Shown piece by piece: positions 9,701 through 18,463 of a stretch of 64,000 bases of DNA. Position numbers and translations under genes: made by a program. The stretch covers positions 3,472,001 through 3,536,000 of the forward strand of contig NZ_CP054141.1 of NCBI RefSeq assembly GCF_013284035.1, in the 5' to 3' direction. Position 1 is the stretch's first letter. Every line of letters begins with the position of its first letter. The notes under the pieces are model-generated. The model was not told where the DNA came from. It was given only the letters and a program-made list of their open reading frames with translations, and did no database searches. The DNA comes from Flavobacterium sp. M31R6. Lineage in GTDB: Bacteria > Bacteroidota > Bacteroidia > Flavobacteriales > Flavobacteriaceae.

Positions 9701-9867
9701 TAGACAAACTGAGGTTTTATGTAACTGCTGAAAATCTATTTACCATTACCAATTATTCAGGTACTGATCCAGAATTTTCAAGAAACACTTTACTAGATAC
9801 TGGTGTAGACCGTTTCGTGTATCCATTCACAAGATCATTCATTTTGGGCGTACAATACGTATTTTAA
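6730..9867 (+). CDS. SusC-type TonB-dependent outer-membrane transporter
   Basis: 1045 residues. Signal peptide to about residue 29 (ends NFAQ), a carboxypeptidase-D-like domain at about 35-115 ('ISGKITDSKGILLPGVNVTL'), the SusC hallmark 'LDEVVVIGYGT', a TonB plug to about 235 ('VLKDGAAAAIYGSVAANGV'), then a 22-strand barrel that ends in aromatic F. It forms a lidded pore with the SusD protein 21 bases downstream and imports ligands using TonB energy. There is no anti-sigma interaction extension, so control is not by a sigma/anti-sigma pair through this protein. The ligand cannot be read from sequence. The neighbours (GH63, GH42, hydroxylysine kinase) suggest glycosylated hydroxylysine or collagen glycopeptides. 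Confidence 0.92.
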   Translation: MKKTISLIRRHNFVLFLLCLWLPNINFAQNSQLQKTISGKITDSKGILLPGVNVTLDATTIGTNSDENGKFTLQIPSDIKNPTLTFTYIGFNTLKVPVQNSKELNVVLQEENNKLDEVVVIGYGTIKKGNVTGAISTIKKESLEARGTNNAAEALQGLVPGVNVQKTGGTAGATVNVKIRGINTFGNTNPLYIIDGFQGDINSVNPTNIESMEVLKDGAAAAIYGSVAANGVIIVTTKSGQKEGMKVDFTSFVKSTTTAKTLDLLDSQGYQTVHKRMYDEYNKYANTPVALPAYITNPIENNTDWQDQVFRSGLAQNYGLGVQGRQGVVKFALYGNLSSEKGIVIDNNFDQRNASARVSFKKSIFDVDTKLAYVSTKNEQPNFQLKEVYAISPLVPVLDPNEPYGYGLTNKDGLPFNTNPVADEHYRSGDARGQDLTANISITANITSWLKFKTAYSYHELNSQQTWHNPPFIANVQSPEKYTVQREQRTFLDQQIWENTITAAKTFGNHSFDFLLGTTMNPSSSNWNDITVEGKTTDHTVENGQLVSIEHPAGFLDPSFQTIGAGKGGTYSADGSKYQYNRLSYFSRINYSYKDRYLAQATVRYDGSSKFGKDTRWGAFPSVALGWKIDKEDFFPEDFLVSKLKLRASWGQLGNEAALGYYASSSLIHSGNSLNSGYVQGTGSNPWPGSIATTLENRKLQWETTDSKNIGIDYVLKNGKISGSMNYYHNVTDNLLITKKLAPSAGIDDPILNVGKVSNSGFEFEINYADQVNDFKYNVGLNFSTLHNNVESLANADQAIYGEGLKYGDEHFPTQARVGTPISAFYLYRTDGIFQSMTEVDSYTNNGTIIQPNAKPGDVKFKDLNNDGVIDEKDKEYTGTGLPKLEANLILGASYKGFDFSALIGSGWGNKLYNGNRYFYESMSSGTNMLATTLNSWTPENHSDIPRAVLGDPNGNSRESDRFLENGNFVRMRQLQIGYTLPKQLLDATKIDKLRFYVTAENLFTITNYSGTDPEFSRNTLLDTGVDRFVYPFTRSFILGVQYVF

Positions 9868-9888
9868 GAAATTTATAAAGAAACAATC

Positions 9889-11394
9889 ATGAAAAAGATA
9901 TTCAATTTTTTTACTGTTTTAGGCTTATTAACACTAGCAGGATGCAATAGTGATGATTTCCTAGATCAAGAATCACCGGATCAACTTGACTCTTCAACAT
10001 TCTGGAGAAACAAATCAGATGCCGAAGCAGGTCTTTCTGCAACATATGCCTTACTTGAAGGCTCTGTCGACGAATATGCGTTCACTGAGGTAAAATGGCC
10101 TGTAGAAGCATATCGCGAAGACATTTGTAAACTAGGAAGCGATGCCCTTAATTATCAAAATTGGGTAGAACTTGCTGATTTTACATACACCAATGGCAAT
10201 AGTCAATTTACAAGTTATTGGACACTTAATTATCGTGGTATTAGTAATGCTAATCAAGTTATTACCAAGGTTGGACAAATGCCTTCATCTGCAATTACGG
10301 ATTTAGACAGAAATCAAATAATTGCTGAAGCGCAATTTTTAAGAGCTTATTACCATTTAAAGTTAATTCTTAACTGGGATAAAATAAAAATCAGAAACAA
10401 ATATATTACAGATCAAAGCCAAATAGATGCTCCTCTTTCAGAACGTACAGAAGCTTGGGATTTTATTATAAGTGAATTAAAAGCTGCTGCCCAAGTGCTT
10501 CCAGCTACTCAATCAGCAGAAAAAGCAGGGCGTGCAACTAGTGGTGCAGCTAACAGTTACCTTGGATTTGCATATTTAACTAGAGCATATGAAGAAACAG
10601 CTCAGAAACAAACTTACCTTACTGAATCCCTTGCTGCTTTTGATAAAGTACAAGGTTATGAACTGGTAAAAGATTACGTTAGTATGTTTAATGGAACTAA
10701 CAAAAACTCAAAAGAATCTATTTTTGAACTTCAATTTAGTGAAAACACCTCTAATGGTGCTTTCTACCGTACTGCTCTTCATTTTTGGATGGCAGCAAGT
10801 GAATTAGGTGGTTGGGATGAAATTCTACCTACAGATATGTTGATGAATGAATTTAAAAAAGAAGGAAAAATAGCTTCAACAGGAAATTACGATTCTCGTC
10901 TTTACAGTAACATTTTCTTCAAAGATCCTTATTTTAATGACCCAGCAAATCCAAGGATTTTTGGTCAAACGTATGATGACAAATTCGGAACTACAGACAA
11001 ACCTGTTTTCCGCAAGTACTTACCTCCTACTCAAGAACAAATGGATACTGAATTTTTGGGTATGAATGTTCCTTTAATGAGATACTCAAATGTTCTTTTG
11101 ATGAAAGCTGAAGCCCTAAACGAATTACAACGTTCTCCAGAAGCTATACCATTTATTAATGAAGTAAGAGCTAGAGCCGATATGCCAAATATGGTAGGTG
11201 CAAGCTATGATGCGGTTAAAGCTCAAATTGAACATGAAAGAATTATTGAATTCCCGTTGGAGAATTTCCGTTTTTACGATTTACGTCGTTGGGGAAAAAC
11301 AAAATCTGCTTTAGATGCTGTTGGGCGCACCAATTTTGATCCTGCAAAGAATAATTTCTACCCAGTTCCTTTAACCGAAATACAAAATAATTAA
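9889..11394 (+). CDS. SusD-type surface lipoprotein
   Basis: 501 residues with a lipoprotein signal peptide (lipobox 'LTLAGC', Cys19), followed by the typical 'DDFLDQESPDQLDSSTFW' start of SusD/RagB proteins. The N-terminal TPR-like half includes 'AQFLRAYYHLKLILNWD'; the C-terminal end 'ERIIEFPLENFRFYDLRRWG' is the standard signature near the terminus. It binds the ligand at the cell surface and closes over the SusC barrel encoded just upstream. A strong hairpin follows, so the pair may be partly uncoupled from the glycosidase genes. Confidence 0.92.
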   Translation: MKKIFNFFTVLGLLTLAGCNSDDFLDQESPDQLDSSTFWRNKSDAEAGLSATYALLEGSVDEYAFTEVKWPVEAYREDICKLGSDALNYQNWVELADFTYTNGNSQFTSYWTLNYRGISNANQVITKVGQMPSSAITDLDRNQIIAEAQFLRAYYHLKLILNWDKIKIRNKYITDQSQIDAPLSERTEAWDFIISELKAAAQVLPATQSAEKAGRATSGAANSYLGFAYLTRAYEETAQKQTYLTESLAAFDKVQGYELVKDYVSMFNGTNKNSKESIFELQFSENTSNGAFYRTALHFWMAASELGGWDEILPTDMLMNEFKKEGKIASTGNYDSRLYSNIFFKDPYFNDPANPRIFGQTYDDKFGTTDKPVFRKYLPPTQEQMDTEFLGMNVPLMRYSNVLLMKAEALNELQRSPEAIPFINEVRARADMPNMVGASYDAVKAQIEHERIIEFPLENFRFYDLRRWGKTKSALDAVGRTNFDPAKNNFYPVPLTEIQNN

Positions 11395-11422
11395 ACTCAT
11401 CACATAGAATTAGTACTAAAAA

Positions 11423-11456
11423 AAGAATAGTCCACTCAAGAGTTGGACTATTCTTT
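11423..11456 (+). terminator. Terminator or attenuator between susD and the glycosidase genes
   Basis: AAGAATAGTCCA and TGGACTATTCTT form a perfect 12-bp stem around about 9 bases, followed by TT. The T-run is short, so partial read-through is plausible. It would make more transporter than enzyme transcript. Confidence 0.7.
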
Positions 11457-11637
11457 TATAAAATTTAAAAGATTAATTTTAAATAACTTAAAAACTCAAA
11501 TCTTGAAACAAGTTCAACTTGAAAGGTTTTTATAAATTAAAAGAGGAATAGCAATAATATGCATTTTTAAAAACCCACTTTACTGCAAAGCTGAGATTCA
11601 TCTCAAAATGCATAATCGAAACAAATATTATATTAAA

Positions 11638-13635
11638 ATGAAACAATTTATATCGACTCTTTTATTCTTTTTGATACTTCAAAGTGCCTTTTCTCAAACA
11701 AAATTTCCAATTTTGGAGTTGAGTAAAAACAGCTTGAATTATAAAGGTTTTCCAAAAAACGCTACCGATCGTAAGTCATTGGCGTTTTCGGACAAAGGTG
11801 CTTGGTTTGGTTTTGGATTTCTTGAACCAGGATCTATTCAGGGTGGATTTTCAGGGCCATTTTTAATGACGGAACAAAATGGTGTTTGGCTAAGTTCTTC
11901 TTTTGTTTCCTTGCGTCTTTTGAATGACAACAAACAAGATGAAATCAACTGGGAAAAATCTTTAGTAAATCAAAATAGTTACAACAGTCATTTAGAACAA
12001 TTGTTCCAAAATGAATTGCTTGAGGTTAAACAACAGTTGGTATTCTTTTCGGGAAATACGGCAATCCAAAAAACAAGTATTACTAATCGTTCATCAAAAA
12101 AAATTTCTTTAAATCCCGTTTTTGACTCTAAAACTTACCTAAATACGATTCAGTTTTCTAAAGAAAATCAAACCCTAAAATTAATTTCTTCAAAAAGCAA
12201 TGCTGTTGGTTACATTCAGTTTTTTGACAAAAACACCGTTATCGAAACGACGAATGAAGGCTATAGTGCTAAATTAAATTTGATAACAGTAAAGCCTAAT
12301 GAAACAAAAGAAATCATAGTTTCACAATCGTATATTTTTCCACAGTATAGTTGGGAAAATGAAAAAATAAAAATTTCAAAAAGTACCTTCAATTCAGTTT
12401 TAAGTACGAATCAACAGGCCAAAGAAAAAGAATTAGCTCAATTAATAGCTAAAAAGAAAATGGTTTATAACGGTGATGATTATTCTGTTTTCCTAGCAAA
12501 ATTAATCCTCACTTTACAAAACAACACTAGAATTGCTGCAGAAGGATTAAAGCATGAAGGTGTATTTCCAAGCTATAACTACGAATGGTTTCATGGTTTT
12601 TGGGCGTGGGATAGCTGGAAACATGCTGCAGCATTAGCTCACTTTAGTCCTGAATTAGCTAAAAATCAAATGCGTGCTTTGTTTGATTATCAAGAACCAA
12701 ACGGATTTATTCCAGATTGTATTTATCGGGATACGACAATTGAGCCTAATAATTATAGAAATACAAAAGCACCACTTGCAGCTTGGGCAGTTTGGGAAAT
12801 TTACAAACAAAATAAAGATGTTAGTTTCATTAAAGAAATGTATCCAAAATTAAAAAAATACCATGATTGGTGGTACAAAGAACGTGATCATGATCAAGAT
12901 GGTCTTTGTGAATTTGGCTCTACAGATGGTAGTGTAATTGCAGCTAAATGGGAAAGTGGCATGGACAACGCGGTACGTTTTGATAATAGTAAAATATTAA
13001 AAAATGGAGAAAAGGCTTACTCGCTAGACCAAGAAAGTGTCGATTTAAACTCATTTTTATATGCTGAAAAAAATTATTTGGCTAAGATGGCACAAGTTTT
13101 AAAACTAGCGGATGAAGAAAAAAAATGGAAATCTGAAAGCAATACTTTAAAAATACAAATTCAGACGCAATTTTGGGATGCTACTACTGGATGGTTTTAT
13201 GACACATCAATTGATGGAAAAACATCCGTTAAAGAAATGGGGTGCGAAGGTTTTTTACCGCTTTGGACTGAGGTTGCTACTTCTGAACAAGCGAATGCGA
13301 TTAAAAACAATTTATTAAACCCAATTACTTTCAACACATTTGTTCCGCTACCAACCTTGGCGGCTAACAATCCAAAATTTAATCCAGAAGACGGATATTG
13401 GAGAGGTCCAATTTGGTTAGATCAAGTTTATTTTGGTATCAATGGATTAGAAAAATATGGTTATAAAAAAGAAGTCGATTTACTTACGGGTAAACTTATT
13501 CAGAATACCGAAGGCGCTTTAGAAAAAGGAATGTCTATTCGAGAAAATTATCATCCAAAAACTGGAAAAGGATTAGAAGCACAAAATTTTAGCTGGTCGG
13601 CAGCACATTTTTTACTTTTAATTTTAAATAACTAA
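11638..13635 (+). CDS. Secreted GH63 alpha-glucosidase, YgjK-like
   Basis: 665 residues from the ATG at 11638, which begins a signal peptide ending AFSQ; an ATG at 11608 would add ten residues before it. The (alpha/alpha)6 catalytic domain is GH63 and close in pattern to E. coli YgjK: 'FWAWDSWKHAAALAHF', 'KWESGMDNAVRFD', 'EDGYWRGPIWLDQ', 'IRENYHPKTGKG', 'QNFSWSAAHF'. The general acid is probably Asp443 (codon 12964) and the general base Glu636 (codon 13543). GH63 enzymes invert and cleave alpha-linked glucose; eukaryotic members act on alpha-1,2-glucose, and YgjK mutants have been reported to make 2-O-alpha-glucosyl-galactose. With a beta-galactosidase and hydroxylysine kinase behind it, the likely target is Glc(alpha1-2)Gal on collagen hydroxylysine. 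The family is sure; the substrate is inferred. Confidence 0.85.
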   Translation: MKQFISTLLFFLILQSAFSQTKFPILELSKNSLNYKGFPKNATDRKSLAFSDKGAWFGFGFLEPGSIQGGFSGPFLMTEQNGVWLSSSFVSLRLLNDNKQDEINWEKSLVNQNSYNSHLEQLFQNELLEVKQQLVFFSGNTAIQKTSITNRSSKKISLNPVFDSKTYLNTIQFSKENQTLKLISSKSNAVGYIQFFDKNTVIETTNEGYSAKLNLITVKPNETKEIIVSQSYIFPQYSWENEKIKISKSTFNSVLSTNQQAKEKELAQLIAKKKMVYNGDDYSVFLAKLILTLQNNTRIAAEGLKHEGVFPSYNYEWFHGFWAWDSWKHAAALAHFSPELAKNQMRALFDYQEPNGFIPDCIYRDTTIEPNNYRNTKAPLAAWAVWEIYKQNKDVSFIKEMYPKLKKYHDWWYKERDHDQDGLCEFGSTDGSVIAAKWESGMDNAVRFDNSKILKNGEKAYSLDQESVDLNSFLYAEKNYLAKMAQVLKLADEEKKWKSESNTLKIQIQTQFWDATTGWFYDTSIDGKTSVKEMGCEGFLPLWTEVATSEQANAIKNNLLNPITFNTFVPLPTLAANNPKFNPEDGYWRGPIWLDQVYFGINGLEKYGYKKEVDLLTGKLIQNTEGALEKGMSIRENYHPKTGKGLEAQNFSWSAAHFLLLILNN

Positions 13636-13654
13636 TAACAAAAACAATTAAGTA

Positions 13655-15766
13655 ATGACTCATTATAATTCCTTAATAACGAAACTTATATTTTTACTTT
13701 TAGCCTTATTCGGTTTTCAGTTGAATGCACATTCTCAAGAAAAAAACAATCCTCAGAGGTTTTTCAATAAAGCTGATTTAATGCAAATTGGGGTGTATTA
13801 TTACCCTGAGCAATGGCCAAGAGAACAATGGGATCGTGACTTAAAAAATATAAAAAAGCTAGGTTTTGAATTCACCCATTTCGCCGAATTTGCATGGACA
13901 TATATGGAACCTGAAGAGGGAAAATATGATTTTAAATGGCTTGATGATGCCTTATCAATAGCCGAAAAAGAAGGTTTAAAAGTGATTCTTTGCACGCCTA
14001 CACCTACTCCACCAGCTTGGATGGGTGATAAATACCCTGAAATATATCTAGTTGATTCTAAGGGCAACCGAAGACAACACGGAAATAGAGCAAATATTTC
14101 AGTAACCAATAAAAAATACCGTGAATTCACAGCGAAAATAGTAGCTGAACTGGGAAAGAGATACGGTAAAAACAAAAATGTTATAGGTTGGCAAATTGAC
14201 AACGAGCCTTTGTCTACGGAGGATTTTAGTCCTTCTGCTCGCACAGCATTTCAAATTTGGCTTAAAGCCAAATACGGGACTATTGAAAAATTGAATACGG
14301 AATGGGTTGGTAGTTTCTGGAGTACACGTTATTCTAACTTTGAACAAATCGTATTACCTAACACCGAAGTTTATTTTGAAGATAAGTTAAGTCCACATAC
14401 GATTTTAGATTTCAAGCGATTCACTGCAGATGCTCAAGCTAGTTTCTTAAATGACCAAGCCGAAATATTGAGAAAATATACGGACCCAAAACAATGGATT
14501 ACGACTAACTTCACTAATGTGACTTACGACTCAGACCCAAGAAGGGCTGATAAAATGGACTTCATCACCTATACAATGTACCCCGTAAGTGGTCAAAATA
14601 ATTTAGGTGGAGCCAATTTTAGAATCGGACATCCTAGTAAAATCCATGAAGCAAACGATTATTATCGCTCCATCAGTGGCGTTACAGGGATTATGGAATT
14701 ACAACCAGGACAAGTAAACTGGGCGAGTATTAATCCGCAATTGCAACCGGGAACGGTTCACATGTGGCTTTCACAAGCCTTTGGAGGCGGTTGCGCTTTT
14801 ACCTGTACTTACAGATACAGACACCCACTAGGAAGTAGCGAAATGTATCACGAAGGTATTGTGGGCACTGACGGAGTCACACTTTCTACTGGTGGAAAAG
14901 AATTTGTACAATCAATTCAAGACATGAAACTATTGCGTAAAGAGTACAACCCAAAAGCAGTACTTCCGCAAAAAATTGCCAACAGAAAAACAGGTTTCCT
15001 GTGGAGTCATGAAAACCTTTGGGACTTAGAAAATCACAAGCAAACCAAAAATTGGAATACTTGGAGACATAGAAATACGTATTCTTCAGCCATCAAATCT
15101 ACTGGAGCACCAGTGGATTTTCTTACAGAGGAAGATAATTTTGATGAATATCATTTTATTGTGGCTAGTTCGTATCAGCTTATTGATCAAAAATTAGTGG
15201 ACAAATGGACTAAATATGTTGAAAAAGGAGGTAATTTGATTTTAACATGTAGAACTGGACAAAAAGACAAAAACGGACATTTTTTTGAAACCAACTGGAG
15301 TGCGCCAATCGTGCCTTTAATTGGAGCTGATGTTGACTTTTTTGATGTATTAGTTACAGATATGAAAGGAATTATAAAAGCAGATAACAATAACTTTCAA
15401 TGGAACACCTGGGCAGATGTATTATCGCCTAGAAAAGGAACCGAAGTTTTAGCCACCTATGAAGACCAATTTTATAAAGGCAAAGCTGCCGCAGTTACTA
15501 GAAAGTTAGGTAAAGGAACAGTAACTTACATTGGCGTAGAAAGTACTGAGGGAAATTTAGAGAGACAAATTGTACGCAATGTATATGAAAGAGCAAATGT
15601 GGCTATTGAGAATTTACCAAGTGGTGTTTTTGTCGAATGGAGAGATGGCTTCTATGTAGGAGTTAATTATTCAAACGACCCTGTTGAACTTGCGATTCCA
15701 CAAGGAAGTAAAATATTGGTTGGACAGAATCCTTTGCAGCCTGCACAAGCCGTAATTTGGAAATAA
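13655..15766 (+). CDS. Secreted GH42 beta-galactosidase
   Basis: 703 residues with a signal peptide ending NAHSQ. The N-terminal TIM barrel is GH42: 'IGVYYYPEQWPREQWDRDL', 'TPTPPAWMGDKYPEI', acid/base E184 in 'GWQIDNEPL' and nucleophile E348 in 'GIMELQPGQVNW'. The trimerisation domain (about 430-620) and a short C-terminal beta domain follow, so it is full length. It lies 19 bases after the GH63 gene and 26 before the hydroxylysine kinase gene, so the three form one operon. After the alpha-glucosidase has removed glucose, this enzyme would release galactose from galactosyl-hydroxylysine. Most studied GH42 enzymes act on lactose-like or plant galactosides, so the specificity proposed here is from context. 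Confidence 0.88.
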   Translation: MTHYNSLITKLIFLLLALFGFQLNAHSQEKNNPQRFFNKADLMQIGVYYYPEQWPREQWDRDLKNIKKLGFEFTHFAEFAWTYMEPEEGKYDFKWLDDALSIAEKEGLKVILCTPTPTPPAWMGDKYPEIYLVDSKGNRRQHGNRANISVTNKKYREFTAKIVAELGKRYGKNKNVIGWQIDNEPLSTEDFSPSARTAFQIWLKAKYGTIEKLNTEWVGSFWSTRYSNFEQIVLPNTEVYFEDKLSPHTILDFKRFTADAQASFLNDQAEILRKYTDPKQWITTNFTNVTYDSDPRRADKMDFITYTMYPVSGQNNLGGANFRIGHPSKIHEANDYYRSISGVTGIMELQPGQVNWASINPQLQPGTVHMWLSQAFGGGCAFTCTYRYRHPLGSSEMYHEGIVGTDGVTLSTGGKEFVQSIQDMKLLRKEYNPKAVLPQKIANRKTGFLWSHENLWDLENHKQTKNWNTWRHRNTYSSAIKSTGAPVDFLTEEDNFDEYHFIVASSYQLIDQKLVDKWTKYVEKGGNLILTCRTGQKDKNGHFFETNWSAPIVPLIGADVDFFDVLVTDMKGIIKADNNNFQWNTWADVLSPRKGTEVLATYEDQFYKGKAAAVTRKLGKGTVTYIGVESTEGNLERQIVRNVYERANVAIENLPSGVFVEWRDGFYVGVNYSNDPVELAIPQGSKILVGQNPLQPAQAVIWK

Positions 15767-15792
15767 AATTAACGAATACAAAAAATTTACTG

Positions 15793-18090
15793 ATGAATTT
15801 TTCAGAAAAAACAATTGAGCAATTAGCCAAAGAAAATTACGGGCTAACTGCAACCGCAAAATCATTAAATGGTTATGACGAGTTAAATTTTCTTTTATCT
15901 ACTGATACAAACGAAAAGTATATTCTAAAAATATCTAATGAAGATCATCCCCTTCCGTTTTTAGACGCCCAGGTAAAAATCATTCAGCACCTATCAAATA
16001 GCAGCCTTGCAAATGTATTTCAGCAGTTTTGCATCAACAAACAGGGCGATGCTTTGACAAAAGTTGAAGCTGATTCTAAAATATATTATGTAAGAATTCT
16101 CAATTTTCTAGAAGGTACTTTTTGGGTAGAAAAAGAAAGTAAATCAAAAGAGTTATTTTACAATCTAGGATCCTTTTTAGGAAATATGGATTATGAACTT
16201 CGCTACTTTTCTCATCTTGCTATGCACCGTCGCTATACTTGGGATATCAATTGTGCTAGCGAGGCAAATGATAATTTAAAATACATTTTAGATCACGAAA
16301 AAAGACGAATCGCAGGCTATTTCTTGTTGCAATTTGATAGCGAAGTACTTCCTCTAATCCATACTTTGCGTCATGCCTACATACATAACGATGCTAATGA
16401 TTATAACATCCTAGTTCAAGAAAATAACATAAGTGGTTTAATTGATTTTGGTGATATGGTTTACACAGCGCTTATCAACAATCTAGCAATTGCGTGTACT
16501 TATGCCATGCTTGGTGAGGAAGACCCATTGACAGTTGCTGCATCAATTGTTGAAGGGTATCATAAATCATATGCACTCACTGAACAAGAAGTTGATTTAT
16601 TGTATTATCTAATTGCAGCGAGACTTTGTATCAGTGTGACACAATCAGCTTACAACTCATCTTTAGAAAGCAACAATGAACATCATTTTCTTACTGAAAA
16701 ACCAGCTTGGGAATTGCTAAACCAACTTATTCGAATTAATCCAATAAAAGCGCAAGATACTTTTAGAAAAGTTTGTGGTTTTACAGGAATTATTACTGAT
16801 GAAAATTATGATGATTTATTGGCAATTCGTCACGAAAAAATAGGTAGAAATTTAAGTATTGGATACAACGACAAACTAAAAATTACAAAAGGCGCTTTAC
16901 AATTTCTCTATGATGATAAAGGAAGAACTTTTGTAGATTGTGTAAATAACCCATCACATGTAGGTCATTGCCATCCTGTTGTTGTTCGAAAAATGCAAAA
17001 ACAAATTGCTAATTTAAACACGAATACACGTTATCTTAATGACACTATTATTGAATATGCCGAAAAACTTACTGCTACATTACCTGCAGCTTTAAGTGTA
17101 TGCTATTTTGTTAATTCCGGTAGTGAAGCTAATGATTTGGCAATTCGAATGAGTCGCCATTTCACGAAACAGAAAGACATTATTGTACTGGATCATGCTT
17201 ATCATGGTACATCGACGGTTGCTATGGAAATGAGCCCATATAAATTTGATGGTAAAGGCGGTTTCGGAAAAATGCCTTGGATTCATAAAGCGATTAATCC
17301 CGACTTATATCGTGGTACTTATAAATATGGAGATACAAATGCAGGCGAAAAATATGCTGCTGATGTGCAACGAATTATCGAAGATTTAAAAAAAGAAGAT
17401 AAAGCGCCTGCTGTATTCATTTGCGAAACGCTTTTAGGTGTTGGAGGCCAAATACCACTTCCTAAAAATTATTTAAAAACGGCTTATGAACACGTTAGAG
17501 CTGCTGGAGGAATCTGTATTGCTGATGAAGTTCAGGTTGGTTTTGGACGAATTGGCGACCATTTTTGGGGTTTCGAATTGCAAGATGTCGTTCCCGATAT
17601 TGTTGTTTTAGGAAAACCAATTGGTAATGGACACCCACTGGCTGCCGTAATTGTTACTAATGAAATTGCAAATGCTTTTAATAACGGTATGGAATACTTC
17701 AACACCTTTGGAGGTAATCCTGTATCTATGACGGCAGGTTTGGCTGTATTAGATGTGCTTCAAGACGAAGAAATGCAACAACATGCATTAGAAGTGGGAA
17801 ACCACCTGATGGACGGTCTTAGAAAACTAATGGCTAAATATCCTATTATTAGTGATGTTCGTGGACACGGTTTATTCATAGGTGCGGAAATGGTTAAAGA
17901 CCGAGATTCAATGGAGCCAGCTGTTGCTGAAATTGATATAGTTGTTGAAAAAATGAAAGAAAAAGGTTTTTTACTAAGTACAGATGGTCCTTTGCATAAT
18001 GTTTTAAAAATAAAGCCACCAATGCCTTTCAATAAACAAAATGCAGATGAGATGATTGAGCTATTAGATATTGCTTTAAGCGAGTTGTAA
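15793..18090 (+). CDS. Fused hydroxylysine kinase / phosphohydroxylysine phospho-lyase
   Basis: 765 residues from the ATG at 15793; a TTG at 15757 overlaps the GH42 stop and is less likely. Residues about 15-330 form an aminoglycoside-phosphotransferase-fold kinase with '[13 protein letters not shown]' (catalytic D200) and 'LIDFGDM' (metal D218), as in human hydroxylysine kinase (HYKK/AGPHD1). Residues about 350-760 form a class III aminotransferase-fold enzyme with '[12 protein letters not shown]', '[13 protein letters not shown]' and PLP lysine K608 in '[11 protein letters not shown]'. That last motif marks the ethanolamine-phosphate/phosphohydroxylysine phospho-lyase branch (human PHYKPL). 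The two activities are consecutive: GTP-dependent 5-phosphorylation, then elimination of phosphate and ammonia giving 2-aminoadipate semialdehyde. A phosphoethanolamine route is the main alternative, but the ALDH7 and DUF1338 neighbours favour hydroxylysine. Confidence 0.85.
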   Translation: MNFSEKTIEQLAKENYGLTATAKSLNGYDELNFLLSTDTNEKYILKISNEDHPLPFLDAQVKIIQHLSNSSLANVFQQFCINKQGDALTKVEADSKIYYVRILNFLEGTFWVEKESKSKELFYNLGSFLGNMDYELRYFSHLAMHRRYTWDINCASEANDNLKYILDHEKRRIAGYFLLQFDSEVLPLIHTLRHAYIHNDANDYNILVQENNISGLIDFGDMVYTALINNLAIACTYAMLGEEDPLTVAASIVEGYHKSYALTEQEVDLLYYLIAARLCISVTQSAYNSSLESNNEHHFLTEKPAWELLNQLIRINPIKAQDTFRKVCGFTGIITDENYDDLLAIRHEKIGRNLSIGYNDKLKITKGALQFLYDDKGRTFVDCVNNPSHVGHCHPVVVRKMQKQIANLNTNTRYLNDTIIEYAEKLTATLPAALSVCYFVNSGSEANDLAIRMSRHFTKQKDIIVLDHAYHGTSTVAMEMSPYKFDGKGGFGKMPWIHKAINPDLYRGTYKYGDTNAGEKYAADVQRIIEDLKKEDKAPAVFICETLLGVGGQIPLPKNYLKTAYEHVRAAGGICIADEVQVGFGRIGDHFWGFELQDVVPDIVVLGKPIGNGHPLAAVIVTNEIANAFNNGMEYFNTFGGNPVSMTAGLAVLDVLQDEEMQQHALEVGNHLMDGLRKLMAKYPIISDVRGHGLFIGAEMVKDRDSMEPAVAEIDIVVEKMKEKGFLLSTDGPLHNVLKIKPPMPFNKQNADEMIELLDIALSEL

Positions 18091-18142
18091 CAATCCATCA
18101 TCCATATATAAAATACTAGATTAAGCAATATTTTTATTCTAA

Positions 18143-18310
18143 ATGAAACATAAAAATTCTCTTGCCAAGAGTATTGTCAATCTTAAAAGTTTAGAACATA
18201 AATTAGAGGGTAAATTATTTTATGATCATACCATGCGCTTATTATACGCTACAGATGCGAGCACTTATAAGGAAATGCCTTTAGCTGTTGCGATTCCAAT
18301 GTTGATATAA
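18143..18310 (+). pseudogene. Truncated start of an FAD-binding oxidase, possible D-2-hydroxyglutarate dehydrogenase relic
   Basis: A 55-codon open frame from ATG to TAA. It reads 'LEGKLFYDHTMRLLYATDAS' followed by 'YKEMPLAVAIP'. This matches the N-terminal start of FAD-binding plus Fe-S-binding oxidases of the GlcD/DLD/YdiJ type, usually over 900 residues in Bacteroidota. Everything beyond the first 55 residues is missing and no continuation is seen in other frames. YdiJ-type enzymes oxidise D-2-hydroxyglutarate, the product of the DUF1338 enzyme of this cluster, so the gene may once have completed the pathway. D-lactate dehydrogenase is the alternative identity. The family match is fair; the pathway link is inference. 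Confidence 0.6.
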
Positions 18311-18396
18311 ATTATCCTTATAAATTGAGTAAGTTGGCTTAAAATAATCACATTTTTAAATATATACAAAATCAAACTAAAACGATGGGAAAAAAT

Positions 18397-18428
18397 AAAT
18401 CGGAACAGAATTAATTCTGTTCCGATTT
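18397..18428. terminator. Bidirectional terminator between convergent units
   Basis: AAATCGGAACAGAATT and AATTCTGTTCCGATTT form a perfect 32-base palindrome. A-rich DNA precedes it and T-rich DNA follows, between the plus-strand hydroxylysine genes and the minus-strand S37 peptidase gene. Confidence 0.8.
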
Positions 18429-18463
18429 AACCAATTTTATATTATTAACCTAGTTAACCTATT

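Noticed and set aside
11638..13635. GH37 trehalase
   Set aside because: The motifs ESGMDNAVR, GYWRGPIW and RENYHP fit GH63/YgjK better, and trehalose has no link to the neighbouring genes.
13801..14244. Minus-strand open frame of 147 residues
   Set aside because: It is a shadow of the GH42 gene, whose catalytic motifs lie on the plus strand.
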